Virus record (IMG/VR): IMGVR_UViG_3300044615_000144
Coordinates: 1-24,320 of that record
Reading direction: 5' to 3' (one strand)
DNA: 24,320 bases
Source: a virus
Part shown: positions 14,116 to 20,763 of the stretch, piece after piece
Position numbering within the stretch: the first letter of the stretch is position 1
Layout: each line of letters begins with the position of its first letter
Translations under genes and position numbers: made by a program
The notes under the pieces: model-generated
What the model was told of the DNA's origin: nothing
Seen by the model: the letters and a program-made list of their open reading frames with translations, nothing else
Databases searched by the model: none

Positions 14116-14534
14116 AGCTCAACAGCGCGTCCTTCGCCAAGCTCAAGGGCGTCCATCCCGATCTGGTGCGTGTGGTCAATCGATGCGCTGGCGATTGGAA
14201 GGATGCCGACACAGGCTTCATTGTGACCTGCGGCGTTCGCACTCTTGAGGAGCAGAAAATACTCAAAGCGAAGGGCGCATCAAAGACGTTACGCTCTCGC
14301 CATATTCCTGCGGCAAATGGTTTTTCACACGCTGTTGATTTGGCTTGCACGATCAAAGGCCATGTGCGCTGGGACTGGCCTTTATACGATAGCCTTGCCA
14401 AGCGAATGAAGGCAGCGGCAAAGGCTGAGAACGTGTTGCTAGAGTGGGGCGGTGACTGGGTTTCGTTCAAGGACGGGCCACATTTTCAACTGCCGTGGAA
14501 GCAATATCCCGGCACAACAAAAGGAAGTAAGTGA
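14112..14534 (+). CDS. Endolysin, M15 peptidase (L-alanyl-D-glutamate type)
   Basis: A 140-residue protein of the M15 zinc peptidase family that cleaves the peptide stem of peptidoglycan. Motifs: 'LKGVHPDLVRVVNR' at the start, 'TCGVRTLEEQK' (residues 39-49), 'SRH' with H64, 'SHAVDLACTIKG' with H73 and D76, and 'EWGGDW...FKDGPHFQLPW' with E111 and H124. H64, D76 and H124 are the expected zinc ligands, and E111 the likely general base. There is no signal peptide, so release through a holin is expected; the next gene is a holin. The gene lies in a compact lysis cassette with ATGA and TGATG overlaps. Confidence 0.93.
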   Translation: MKLNSASFAKLKGVHPDLVRVVNRCAGDWKDADTGFIVTCGVRTLEEQKILKAKGASKTLRSRHIPAANGFSHAVDLACTIKGHVRWDWPLYDSLAKRMKAAAKAENVLLEWGGDWVSFKDGPHFQLPWKQYPGTTKGSK

Positions 14535-14695
14535 TGACAAAGGAAATGGTTTGGGGCGTTGTTCGCGCAGTTCTCGCAGCTGGTGGCGGCTATGTTGTCG
14601 GCACCGGCGTTATTGACGCCACCGCCATGAACGAGATCATCGGTGCGCTCGGCGTCATCTTCGCCGCTGGCTGGTCTATCTGGGCCAAGAAGTGA
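14534..14695 (+). CDS. Small holin (Pam3_gp28-like)
   Basis: A 53-residue protein, MTKEMVWGVVRAVLAAGGGY, followed by a Gly-Ile-Asp loop and 'NEIIGALGVIFAAGWSIWAKK'. The layout 'RAVLAAGGGYVVGTGVID...GALGVIFAAGWSIWAKK' matches the small holins with two membrane segments common in prophages. The first segment runs from about residue 8 to 25, the second from about 34 to 50, and the end is basic. It starts with a TGATG overlap at the endolysin stop and shares a GTGA with the next gene. Holins form membrane pores that free the endolysin at a set time. Confidence 0.82.
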   Translation: MTKEMVWGVVRAVLAAGGGYVVGTGVIDATAMNEIIGALGVIFAAGWSIWAKK

Positions 14696-14922
14696 ACTGG
14701 CTTGAGATTGCCGCCATCGTCGTGCTGTTGATCGGCATTGGCGCTGGCGGCTTTCTCGTTGCCCAACGGCCATCTTTCTGGTTCGGCCTTGGCGTTGTTA
14801 TGTTCAAGGCATCTTTGCCTTTTCTGGCGAAGCGCATGACGCCTGAGAAGGAACAAGAGTGGCGCGACTGCATCCGCCGCGGCGGCGAGTGGGATCATCA
14901 TCGGAAGCGATGTAAGAGGTAA
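14692..14922 (+). CDS. Small membrane protein in lysis cassette
   Basis: A 76-residue protein with a GTG start in a GTGA overlap with the holin stop. Residues about 4-24 are a strong membrane segment (LEIAAIVVLLIGIGAGGFLV) and residues about 30-46 are a second, weaker one (FWFGLGVVMFKASLPFLA). The C-terminal half is charged with two cysteines (EKEQEWRDCIRRGGEWDHHRKRCKR). It is probably a lysis accessory protein; no family is recognised. Confidence 0.65.
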   Translation: MNWLEIAAIVVLLIGIGAGGFLVAQRPSFWFGLGVVMFKASLPFLAKRMTPEKEQEWRDCIRRGGEWDHHRKRCKR

Positions 14923-14926
14923 TACT

Positions 14927-15175
14927 ATGGCACGCCGCAAGATCACCATCGAATGGAAGACCTGTGAGCGTGCTTGGGGCTGGGCTTATATTGGCGAAGA
15001 TCACATCCAGCTAGATCCGCGCCTCCTCCAGAAGCCGAAGCTTCTCTTGGAGATCGCCGCACACGAGGTGGCGCATCTTGTCTTCCCAGAAGCAGAAGAA
15101 AAGCAGATCGACACGTTCGGCAAGCAAGTCGCAGACGTGATCTGGCGGTTGAACTTCCGCCGCGCTCAGGAGTAG
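14927..15175 (+). CDS. Small zincin-like protein (HEVAH motif)
   Basis: An 82-residue protein with 'LLLEIAAHEVAHLVFPEAEE' (residues 39-58), a classic HExxH zinc-binding motif (H46, E47, H50) followed by an acidic residue pair that may give the third ligand (E55 or E57/58). The spacing HExxH-x-x-x-P-x-x-E is typical of small phage and prophage mini-zincins. The N-terminus is a short beta region with a conserved-looking 'WGWAYIGEDHIQLDP'. A peptidase role, or an inactive scaffold, is possible. SD AGAGGT precedes it. The gene lies after the lysis genes and before the phosphoesterase gene. Confidence 0.72.
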   Translation: MARRKITIEWKTCERAWGWAYIGEDHIQLDPRLLQKPKLLLEIAAHEVAHLVFPEAEEKQIDTFGKQVADVIWRLNFRRAQE

Positions 15176-15178
15176 CGA

Positions 15179-16135
15179 ATGACTAAGAGGTACTCCGATC
15201 AAGAGTTCATTGACGCATGGAAGCGTCTAGGCTCACCGTCTGCCGTATCCAAAGAATTAGGCCTCAACTTGCGCGGCGTCAATGCTCGACGGGATAGACT
15301 TGAGCGCAAGCATGGAATCATTCTGAACACGATCTCGCAGCCAGCCCAGCGGATCAAGATCGAAGTGCCGACAAAAGGTTTCCGCGCCTTAAAGGAAAAT
15401 GTTGTCGGCTCCGTCATCATTGGCAGCGATGGGCATTTCTGGCCGGGAGAGCGAAGCAAGGCTTTCGCTGCCATGATCGAGATCATCAAGGATTTGCAGC
15501 CATCAATGATCATCATGAACGGCGACAGCTTCGACGGTGCAAAGATCAGCCGTCATCCGCCAGGCGCTCGTGTGCAGACACCAAGCGTGGCCGAAGAACT
15601 AGAAGCCGTCAAGGAACGTCATGCAGAGATCGAAGCCTATGCGCCTCCCGGTTGCTATCTGATCTGGACAGACGGAAACCACGACAACCGTTTCATGGCG
15701 AGACTGGCTCAAGCAGCGCCGGAATATGTACAGGTGCAAGGATTCGACATCGCAGACCACTTCCCTGCGTGGCAGTTCTGCACAAGCCTGTGGTTGAACG
15801 AGCATACGGTCGTGAAGCACCGCATTCATCAAGGCGTGCATGGGGCCTATAACAACACATTGAAGAGCGGCAAGTCTATTGTGACCGGCCACACGCATCG
15901 GCTCCAGGCGACCATGTTTGCGGATTACAATGGCCTTCGATGGGGCGTGGAGTGCGGAACGCTTTCGGATTACGGACCTGATAACGATAAGTTCGCTTAT
16001 GCGGAGGACAACCCCGTGAACTGGTCACAGGGTTTTGTGGTGTTGCATTTTGCGCCTAGCGGCATGTTGCTCGAGCCAGAGTTCTGCCGCGTCATCAACG
16101 GTCAGACTTGGTTTCGAGGTCAGCCGGTGGTGTGA
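15179..16135 (+). CDS. HTH-metallophosphoesterase fusion
   Basis: A 318-residue protein. Residues 1-45 look like a DNA-binding HTH module (SDQEFIDAWKRLGSPSAVSKELGLNLRGVNARRDRLER). Residues about 75-300 are a calcineurin-like phosphoesterase with all metal motifs: D84-x-H86 (IGSDGHFW), G-D116 (MNGDSFDG), GNHD (166-169), H217 or H221 (HQGVHG) and GHTH (237-240). These enzymes cleave phosphomono- or diesters, including DNA or nucleotide substrates. It is the last gene of the rightward block, with SD AGGAG. Its stop overlaps the converging DUF6378-like gene by 41 bases. The substrate is not known; a DNA phosphodiesterase or repair nuclease role is inferred from the HTH. Confidence 0.88.
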   Translation: MTKRYSDQEFIDAWKRLGSPSAVSKELGLNLRGVNARRDRLERKHGIILNTISQPAQRIKIEVPTKGFRALKENVVGSVIIGSDGHFWPGERSKAFAAMIEIIKDLQPSMIIMNGDSFDGAKISRHPPGARVQTPSVAEELEAVKERHAEIEAYAPPGCYLIWTDGNHDNRFMARLAQAAPEYVQVQGFDIADHFPAWQFCTSLWLNEHTVVKHRIHQGVHGAYNNTLKSGKSIVTGHTHRLQATMFADYNGLRWGVECGTLSDYGPDNDKFAYAEDNPVNWSQGFVVLHFAPSGMLLEPEFCRVINGQTWFRGQPVV

Positions 16136-16376
16136 GCCACCGTTCGATCAACGTTGCATAGCCCGCGATGTCACGCCAGTGATCGATCTCGTGCGGGTTG
16201 CCTGACAGGATGCGGCCAATCTTGCTGGCGATTATCTCCAGCGACTCACGTTGAGGATCATCAAGTTCCCCCCAATTTTTTCCATGACGCATAGCGTCTT
16301 TTAACGACTGAGCCATTGTAGACACAGAGAAATAACTGCCGTGGGTCTTCTCACGTTCGTCTAGGATGTCAGTCAT
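16095..16376 (-). CDS. DUF6378-like phage protein
   Basis: A 93-residue protein: 'ILDEREKTHGSYFSVSTMAQSLKDAMR', 'LDDPQRESLEIIASKIGRILSGNPHEIDHWRDIAGYATLIERWL'. The pattern 'E-R-x-x-THG...KIxRILxGN...DHWxDIAGYATL' is typical of the small all-alpha phage protein family DUF6378. These acidic helices resemble MazG-type NTP pyrophosphohydrolases, so a nucleotide-pool role is possible but not shown. It is the last gene of the leftward block and overlaps the 3' end of the phosphoesterase gene by 41 bases in opposite orientation, without an obvious terminator between the blocks. It overlaps the upstream gene by eight bases. Confidence 0.8.
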   Translation of the reverse strand: MTDILDEREKTHGSYFSVSTMAQSLKDAMRHGKNWGELDDPQRESLEIIASKIGRILSGNPHEIDHWRDIAGYATLIERWLTPPADLETKSDR

Positions 16377-16638
16377 TCTTCTTCTCCTTCAACGCAACGG
16401 TGGCCGGATTATACGCCACAGCCTTCGCCAGTTCCTTCTGGCTGTATGGATGGTCGCCCGGATATTCCATTCGGTAGTAGGCATTCAATTCCGCCTCACA
16501 CTCACGCAGCGCCGCCTTCAGCTTCTCGTTCTCTGCGGTGAGACGGGTGATCTCCGCAGAGGCTTTGCTTACTATAGCTGGATGGGAGCAATCGTGACGC
16601 TCAACAATTTCGTTTAGTACTTCTACAATTTCACTCAT
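16369..16638 (-). CDS. Coiled-coil hypothetical protein
   Basis: An 89-residue protein. Residues about 25-52 are a heptad-like helix (KASAEITRLTAENEKLKAALRECEAEL), followed by 'YYRMEYPGDHPYSQKELAKAVAYNPATVALKEKKND'. It is linked by an ATGA overlap to the upstream gene and by an eight-base overlap to the next. No known family or catalytic motif is seen. The three neighbouring small genes share a coiled-coil character and might work together. Confidence 0.65.
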   Translation of the reverse strand: MSEIVEVLNEIVERHDCSHPAIVSKASAEITRLTAENEKLKAALRECEAELNAYYRMEYPGDHPYSQKELAKAVAYNPATVALKEKKND

Positions 16639-16898
16639 CCCTGCGCCCCCTGTTCACCCACCCCACCCACTTGATCATCACCCAGAGGATCACTGCCTCC
16701 AGCCTGTCTGCCCAGCGCACCATCGATGTACCCCTTAATCATTGGCGATCCAAAGCGGCGCACACGCTGCAAGACGCCGCGCAGCTTGTCGATCTCAGCC
16801 GAAGCCTCGCGCAGGGCGATGGTGACGTTCTGCGGGGCGTGCTGGTCCTCGAACTGCTGGGCATACAGCAACAGAAGCTTGCTCAGCGAATGGCTCAC
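16635..16898 (-). CDS. Small hypothetical protein with helical core
   Basis: An 87-residue protein. The GTG at 16898 is chosen because it forms a GTGA overlap with the preceding stop and has GGAGG five bases upstream; a TTG codon at 16901 would add only one residue. The N-terminal part is helical (SHSLSKLLLLYAQQFEDQH, EASAEIDKLRGVLQRVRRF) and the C-terminus is Gly-rich (GGSDPLGDDQVGGVGEQGAQG). No family is recognised. Confidence 0.55.
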   Translation of the reverse strand: MSHSLSKLLLLYAQQFEDQHAPQNVTIALREASAEIDKLRGVLQRVRRFGSPMIKGYIDGALGRQAGGSDPLGDDQVGGVGEQGAQG

Positions 16899-17059
16899 CA
16901 ATCCCTCCCAGATGCTAGTGCCGCTGCTCTGTGCGCCTCTGCCAACTCCTCTCGAAGCCGCCGGATTCTTCTGTCAGCATCAGCCAAGTCTTGCTGCAAT
17001 TTTCTCACCGTCTCGCCCAATGCGCGATTGACGGTTTCAAGATCAGGTTCTCTGGTCAT
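16895..17059 (-). CDS. Small coiled-coil protein
   Basis: A 54-residue protein starting at ATG 17059 (GAGGAGG Shine-Dalgarno seven bases upstream); a longer ORF from 17197 would run deep inside the upstream muramidase gene. It is almost a single charged helix (LETVNRALGETVRKLQQDLADADRRIRRLREELAEAHRAAALA), predicted coiled coil from its heptads of Leu, Val and Ala. Function unknown. Confidence 0.6.
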   Translation of the reverse strand: MTREPDLETVNRALGETVRKLQQDLADADRRIRRLREELAEAHRAAALASGRDW

Positions 17060-17454
17060 CAACGCCTCCTCTTCTTTTTGCCGTACAACACAGACACGCC
17101 AACCTGGTGGCATCGTTTCGCCAAGGCCGCATTGCCTCGTGCTCCGCGCCAGCACATAGCCAGATGCTTCATGCCGTAATGCGTCTGCGTAGCACACGAT
17201 GCGCGCCGGATGTCACCACGGTAGCCCATAGCCCGCGCTGTGCCGCGAAGCACCTGCAAGGGGCCGGATGCACTGCTTCGCTTGTTGTGGTTGTGGCATC
17301 GAACACCGCTCTCGATCTTTGCCATCTTCAAGGCGAATCCAATCGGCACGCCTTGCCGTCTTGCCTCCGATGTAACCAATCGAGTCGCATCCGAAGCATG
17401 TGCCAAGACACTTCCAGCCGTCATTGCGGCGATCAAAACTAGATATCTCATCAC
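17059..17454 (-). CDS. Secreted lytic transglycosylase-like protein (SLT domain)
   Basis: A 131-residue protein. It has a clear signal peptide (residues 1-20, MMRYLVLIAAMTAGSVLAHA; A-x-A cleavage site). Then comes an SLT-like core: 'GFALKMAKIESGVRCHNHNK' with the probable catalytic E48, 'SSASGPLQVLRGTARAMGYRG', and 'THYGMKHLAMCWRGARGNAALAKRCHQVG'. Family members cleave the glycan strands of peptidoglycan. Five cysteines in the mature part suggest periplasmic disulfides. The C-terminus is basic (YGKKKRRR). It is encoded leftward with early genes, away from the lysis cassette; a role in DNA entry, wall remodelling or early infection is possible. Confidence 0.78.
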   Translation of the reverse strand: MMRYLVLIAAMTAGSVLAHASDATRLVTSEARRQGVPIGFALKMAKIESGVRCHNHNKRSSASGPLQVLRGTARAMGYRGDIRRASCATQTHYGMKHLAMCWRGARGNAALAKRCHQVGVSVLYGKKKRRR

Positions 17455-17663
17455 GGCCAGTAAACTCCCATCAGGAAGCCAAGACCGACCATGATTGGAC
17501 CGCAGATCAGCCAGTCGATCAGGGAGAGCCGAGGGGCACAGCTCTCCCTGACCTGGGTAGACTTGGCATACCGCTGATCAGCAGCGGCCACTGAACCGGA
17601 CAGCACGCCCGGATCACCATGAAGCCACTGGTCTTGTGTGGCATCGTATTCATATTTGGCCAT
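17451..17663 (-). CDS. Small membrane protein with C-terminal TM segment
   Basis: A 70-residue protein. The first 45 residues are soluble and charged (KYEYDATQDQWLHGDPGVLSG...RYAKSTQVRESCAPRL), and residues 46-68 are one membrane segment (LSLIDWLICGPIMVGLGFLM). A strong AAGGAGG Shine-Dalgarno precedes the ATG. It is ATGA-coupled to the secreted muramidase, so the two may act together at the envelope. No family is recognised. Confidence 0.6.
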   Translation of the reverse strand: MAKYEYDATQDQWLHGDPGVLSGSVAAADQRYAKSTQVRESCAPRLSLIDWLICGPIMVGLGFLMGVYWP

Positions 17664-17725
17664 GATGTTCCTCCTTGAAACTATGGCAAGCCTAGACTAG
17701 AGTTCTCAATCAATCGTTAATGTAA

Positions 17726-17750
17726 GCATCCGGTTTGCTCCCCCGGATGC
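17726..17750. repeat. Perfect 8-bp inverted repeat (hairpin) in intergenic gap
   Basis: GCATCCGG (17726-17733) and CCGGATGC (17743-17750) form an 8-bp stem with a 9-base loop, in the 99-base gap between the VRR-NUC gene and the small membrane protein gene. No good T-run follows on either strand, so it may be an attenuator, a processing site or a protein-binding site for the 3' part of the leftward operon. Confidence 0.6.
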
Positions 17751-17762
17751 TAGGGGCGGTGG

Positions 17763-18134
17763 CTATCCTCCTTTAGTCGCCGCCCCGCTCATATTCAACA
17801 AAGACAGCAGTTTGTCGCTGGCATCGGTTGCGCCATAGCCAACAATAACGTGATGGCCGATGCTTTCCAAGTATGAAATCATGTCATCCTGATCGGATGA
17901 TGTGCGCCCGCCTTTCTGGCGTTTCATCTCGATCCAGATTCCCCATGCCGGAATAAACAAGTCTGGAACGCCAGGAACAACGCCTTCGGCCTTCATCTTC
18001 TTTGCCGTCGAGATGTTGCGCTTGCCGCCATTAGGTATTGCAAAGATCAATACACGAGGCCATTTGGCGCGAAACCATTGCACGAATCCGGCTTGTTCTT
18101 CATGCTCAGAAGGGAGGGAAACCGTTAAACGCAT
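17763..18134 (-). CDS. VRR-NUC domain nuclease
   Basis: A 123-residue protein with the VRR-NUC fold. Motifs: 'HEEQAGFVQWFRAKWP' at the start with the conserved acidic and Gln residues, 'FAIPNGGKRNISTAKKMKAEGVVPGVPDLF' with the catalytic Asp (D58), 'WIEMK' (E69, K71), and 'SSDQDDMISYLESIGHHVIVGYG'. VRR-NUC proteins act as structure-specific nucleases, often on branched DNA or Holliday junctions. The start at 18134 has AGAAGG five bases ahead; an upstream ATG at 18197 would add 21 residues with no family match. It stands next to the helicase and fits a recombination/replication set. Confidence 0.88.
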   Translation of the reverse strand: MRLTVSLPSEHEEQAGFVQWFRAKWPRVLIFAIPNGGKRNISTAKKMKAEGVVPGVPDLFIPAWGIWIEMKRQKGGRTSSDQDDMISYLESIGHHVIVGYGATDASDKLLSLLNMSGAATKGG

Positions 18135-18309
18135 CGCAGCCTTCTTTCTGTACCTCATCAGGTACAACGTCACGCCAATGAGTGCAATATCGAGCATCGT
18201 ACAGGCTCACGCAATCAGAACAGCGGTTCTTGGAGTTCTGCCAACTCTTCGGCGGTGAGGCGCTTGGGCTGGCTATAGTCGAGTTGTACAATGTCGTGGA
18301 ACTTGTCAT
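18106..18309 (-). CDS. Candidate small cysteine-rich protein overlapping its neighbours
   Basis: A 67-residue ORF that overlaps the 3' end of the helicase gene (to 18215) and the 5' end of VRR-NUC (from 18134). The second half reads 'RCSDCVSLYDARYCTHWRDV' then 'VPDEVQKEGCDAF', a CxxC-x(8)-C-x(15)-GC pattern common in small phage zinc-binding proteins. The N-terminal part is low complexity (Thr, Ser, Pro). An AGGTGA lies about six bases before the ATG at 18309. The cysteine half fills the 80-base gap between helicase and VRR-NUC. It could also start later; expression is uncertain. Confidence 0.45.
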   Translation of the reverse strand: MTSSTTLYNSTIASPSASPPKSWQNSKNRCSDCVSLYDARYCTHWRDVVPDEVQKEGCDAFNGFPPF

Positions 18310-19840
18310 TCGGCTTCACCTTTATCCTGCGCGGCTTGATCCAGTGGTCGCACTCTTGCATGGCGTCCTCGGTGGTCATGGCAGACGCCCCCAGCGATGG
18401 CATCCGTTTCTCGTATCGCTCCGAAGCATAGCCTCCGTGGTCAGGGCATAGCCACTCAGAGACCTTGATCAGGCCGCAATAATAGGTGACGCGGATGCTG
18501 TCTGGCTTGCCCTCTTTGCGCCAGCGGGAATAGCCCACATCGTCAACGTCAACCCATTCGGCCTGTACCTGTGTGGAGATCATCGCGCCAGAATATGCCT
18601 TCGTTCCGTGGTTGAACTGCGGAGGCGGGAATTGATGGCCGCACTCGATGCACACTCTAACGGCGGCATGATTGACAGTCAAACATTCCGGGCATTTCTT
18701 GACGGGCGCTTCGCCGTCTTCGGTGCGACCTTTGATCTTCGGCTTGATCTGATCAATGAATCCGTGGCGCATCACGTTGTCGCCGTAGTCTAGCACCAGG
18801 CAGTTGTCTTTCCCCGGCGCGATGCGTGTGCCACGCCCGACAATCTGGATGTACAGGCCGGTGCTTTCGGTAGCCCTTACGATTGCCACAAGATCGACAT
18901 GCGGAACATTGAAGCCGGTGGTCAAGACGTTGACGTTGATCAGGCACTTGCTTCCGCCACGCCGGAACCGCTCGATCTTGTCGGCGCGTGCGCTCATGCC
19001 ATCGGAACCAGTCACCACATCCGCCGCGATGCCATGCGTCTCGAACTCGGCGCGCAACAACTCAGCGTGATTGACGCCGCAGGCAAAGACCAGCCATGCC
19101 TTGCGCTCCGCACCATAGCGCACGATTTCAGCAACCGTTTCTGTTACCAATTCCGGATCGGATGCAGCCTTGGCTAGTTCGCTCTCAATATATTCCCCGC
19201 CGCGTTTTCCGACATTCGAGAGGTCGATGGTCTTGACTCCGCTCTTGCTAATCACCGGAGCCAAGAAACCCTGTTCCATGAGATCGGCAACCGGGATGTC
19301 GTATGCGATGCCGTCGAAGATCGCGTTATCACCTTCGTGCAGCCAGCCGCTGTCGAGCCGGTAGGGCGTGGCCGTAAGACCGACCACCTTCACACCGCGA
19401 TTGCATATGCGAAGGTCCGAGAGGAACTTGTTGTAGCGTGTGCCGTAGTTCTTCGGGATCAGGTGCGCCTCGTCTACGATCACCAGATCAGGCGCTGGGA
19501 CCATCTGATAGGCCTTCTTGTGGATCGACTGAATGCCCGCGAACGTGATCGGCTTCCGCAGCACTTTCTTCTTGAGGCTGGCGCTGTAGAAGCCGACATC
19601 TGCCTCGGGATAAAGCGCCACCAACTCGCTAGCGTTCTGCTCCAGCAACTCCTTGACATGCGTCAAGATCAGAACGCGCGTGCCGGGATAACTCATCGCA
19701 TCCTTGATCAAGTGTGCGATGATTAGGCTCTTGCCCGAGCCAGTCGGAGCGACGATGATCGGGTTGTCGCCCTTCTTGTCTGACCAATAATTGTATAGGC
19801 CATCAATCGCGGCGCGTTGATAGGGGCGGAGTTCTAGCAT
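18215..19840 (-). CDS. SF2 DNA/RNA helicase, DEAH-type, with zinc ribbon
   Basis: A 541-residue superfamily 2 helicase. Motifs: Q-like 'LRPYQRAAIDGL' (4-15), Walker A 'APTGSGKS' (31-38), DEAH (123-126), 'TATPYR' (156-161), 'NVLTTGFNVPHVD' (motif V, about 304-316) and 'QIVGRGTR' (motif VI, 332-339). A zinc ribbon lies near residues 383-400 (CPEC-x10-CIEC), after the helicase core, and a C-terminal domain of about 140 residues follows. This arrangement is common in phage DNA replication or recombination helicases. ATP-driven DNA unwinding or branch migration is likely. It overlaps the nuclease gene by seven bases, and acts probably with it. Confidence 0.93.
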   Translation of the reverse strand: MLELRPYQRAAIDGLYNYWSDKKGDNPIIVAPTGSGKSLIIAHLIKDAMSYPGTRVLILTHVKELLEQNASELVALYPEADVGFYSASLKKKVLRKPITFAGIQSIHKKAYQMVPAPDLVIVDEAHLIPKNYGTRYNKFLSDLRICNRGVKVVGLTATPYRLDSGWLHEGDNAIFDGIAYDIPVADLMEQGFLAPVISKSGVKTIDLSNVGKRGGEYIESELAKAASDPELVTETVAEIVRYGAERKAWLVFACGVNHAELLRAEFETHGIAADVVTGSDGMSARADKIERFRRGGSKCLINVNVLTTGFNVPHVDLVAIVRATESTGLYIQIVGRGTRIAPGKDNCLVLDYGDNVMRHGFIDQIKPKIKGRTEDGEAPVKKCPECLTVNHAAVRVCIECGHQFPPPQFNHGTKAYSGAMISTQVQAEWVDVDDVGYSRWRKEGKPDSIRVTYYCGLIKVSEWLCPDHGGYASERYEKRMPSLGASAMTTEDAMQECDHWIKPRRIKVKPNDKFHDIVQLDYSQPKRLTAEELAELQEPLF

Positions 19841-20763
19841 GTGCTAAACTCCCTGCCCTTGTTCCGCACGATCTCGCCGTCTTCGTTGATGTAATCGATC
19901 CAATCCTCGCCGCTGTCATGCACCGGCAGCTTCACCAGTGCCGGATTGTATATGTGATCACCGCAGCCGCTGCGCTGGTCGATTTCATCGAGTGCCTTCT
20001 TGTGCCTGGCGCATGACCAGCCTTCGGCCTCTGCCGTCGAGAAGGCGCATGTGCGGCAGTTTATTTCAGATGCATCGTCTCCGTGGCAGATCGAATGATA
20101 TGGACAGAACTTACATTCGAACCATGCCGGATCGTTGCTGATTCCAAGCGGTGGCCGTTCGGTCGATATGATCGCTCTGGCCTTCTCAATAAGCCCCTCT
20201 GCAAAGGCATGATCGACCTTGAGCCGCTCCGCATAAATCTCGTCGGTGTTCTTGTTGACCGAAATGAACAGGCAGCGATCCAGCCCACTCAAGTGCATTC
20301 CGATCTGGCACTGTGCATAATAGACCGGCTTCGCCTTCTCGACGCCAAGGTTGCACAACACCTTGAAATACTTCTCGCTCATAGTCTTAACTTCGAGCAT
20401 GTGGACCTTGGAACTTTCCGGCAATCCCTCGACCACTCCGTCCAGGCTCAAGGCGAAATGCCCGCCAACCGCCGTATATCGGAACTGCTGGCCTGTTGCC
20501 GGATCGCGATCCCAGACCGTGCAACCGGCGGCTCGTAGATTCTGGATCACGCGCAGTTCCTCGCGTTCGCCAGTCTCGAAGAGGCGCAAGATGCGGCCTT
20601 CGTGCTTCTCGGTATAGGTCCACCGGAACTGATACCAAAGCGCACGGGCGCAAGTGTTGCCGATCTGAGACCCGCCAAGATGCGGCCTGTGTGCGTTGCG
20701 GCGGTTGTCTTCGTATCGCTGATAGATCGCCTTTACGATTGGCGATGTCATGTCTAGTTTCAT
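19834..20763 (-). CDS. Cas4-like PD-(D/E)XK exonuclease with cysteine clusters
   Basis: A 309-residue nuclease. Seen: 'SQIGNTCARALWYQFRW' (C38), D108 in 'LSLDGVVEG', 'LEVKT' (E124-V-K126) and the Gln-motif-like 'YYAQCQIGMHLSG', which form a PD-(D/E)XK active site. C38 with C217-x2-C220-x5-C226 (ECKFCPYHSIC) matches the 4Fe-4S ligand pattern of Cas4/AddB nucleases. A second set, C236-x2-C239-x11-C251-x15-C267 (NCRTCAFS, WSCARH, GCGDH), looks like a zinc-binding module. It probably resects DNA ends. It is ATGA-coupled to the upstream gene and overlaps the helicase start by seven bases, so these two may form a complex. Confidence 0.86.
   Translation of the reverse strand: MKLDMTSPIVKAIYQRYEDNRRNAHRPHLGGSQIGNTCARALWYQFRWTYTEKHEGRILRLFETGEREELRVIQNLRAAGCTVWDRDPATGQQFRYTAVGGHFALSLDGVVEGLPESSKVHMLEVKTMSEKYFKVLCNLGVEKAKPVYYAQCQIGMHLSGLDRCLFISVNKNTDEIYAERLKVDHAFAEGLIEKARAIISTERPPLGISNDPAWFECKFCPYHSICHGDDASEINCRTCAFSTAEAEGWSCARHKKALDEIDQRSGCGDHIYNPALVKLPVHDSGEDWIDYINEDGEIVRNKGREFSTC

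Noticed and set aside
17726-17750. Inverted repeat as an intrinsic terminator
   Set aside because: No T-run follows on either strand, so it is listed only as a hairpin.
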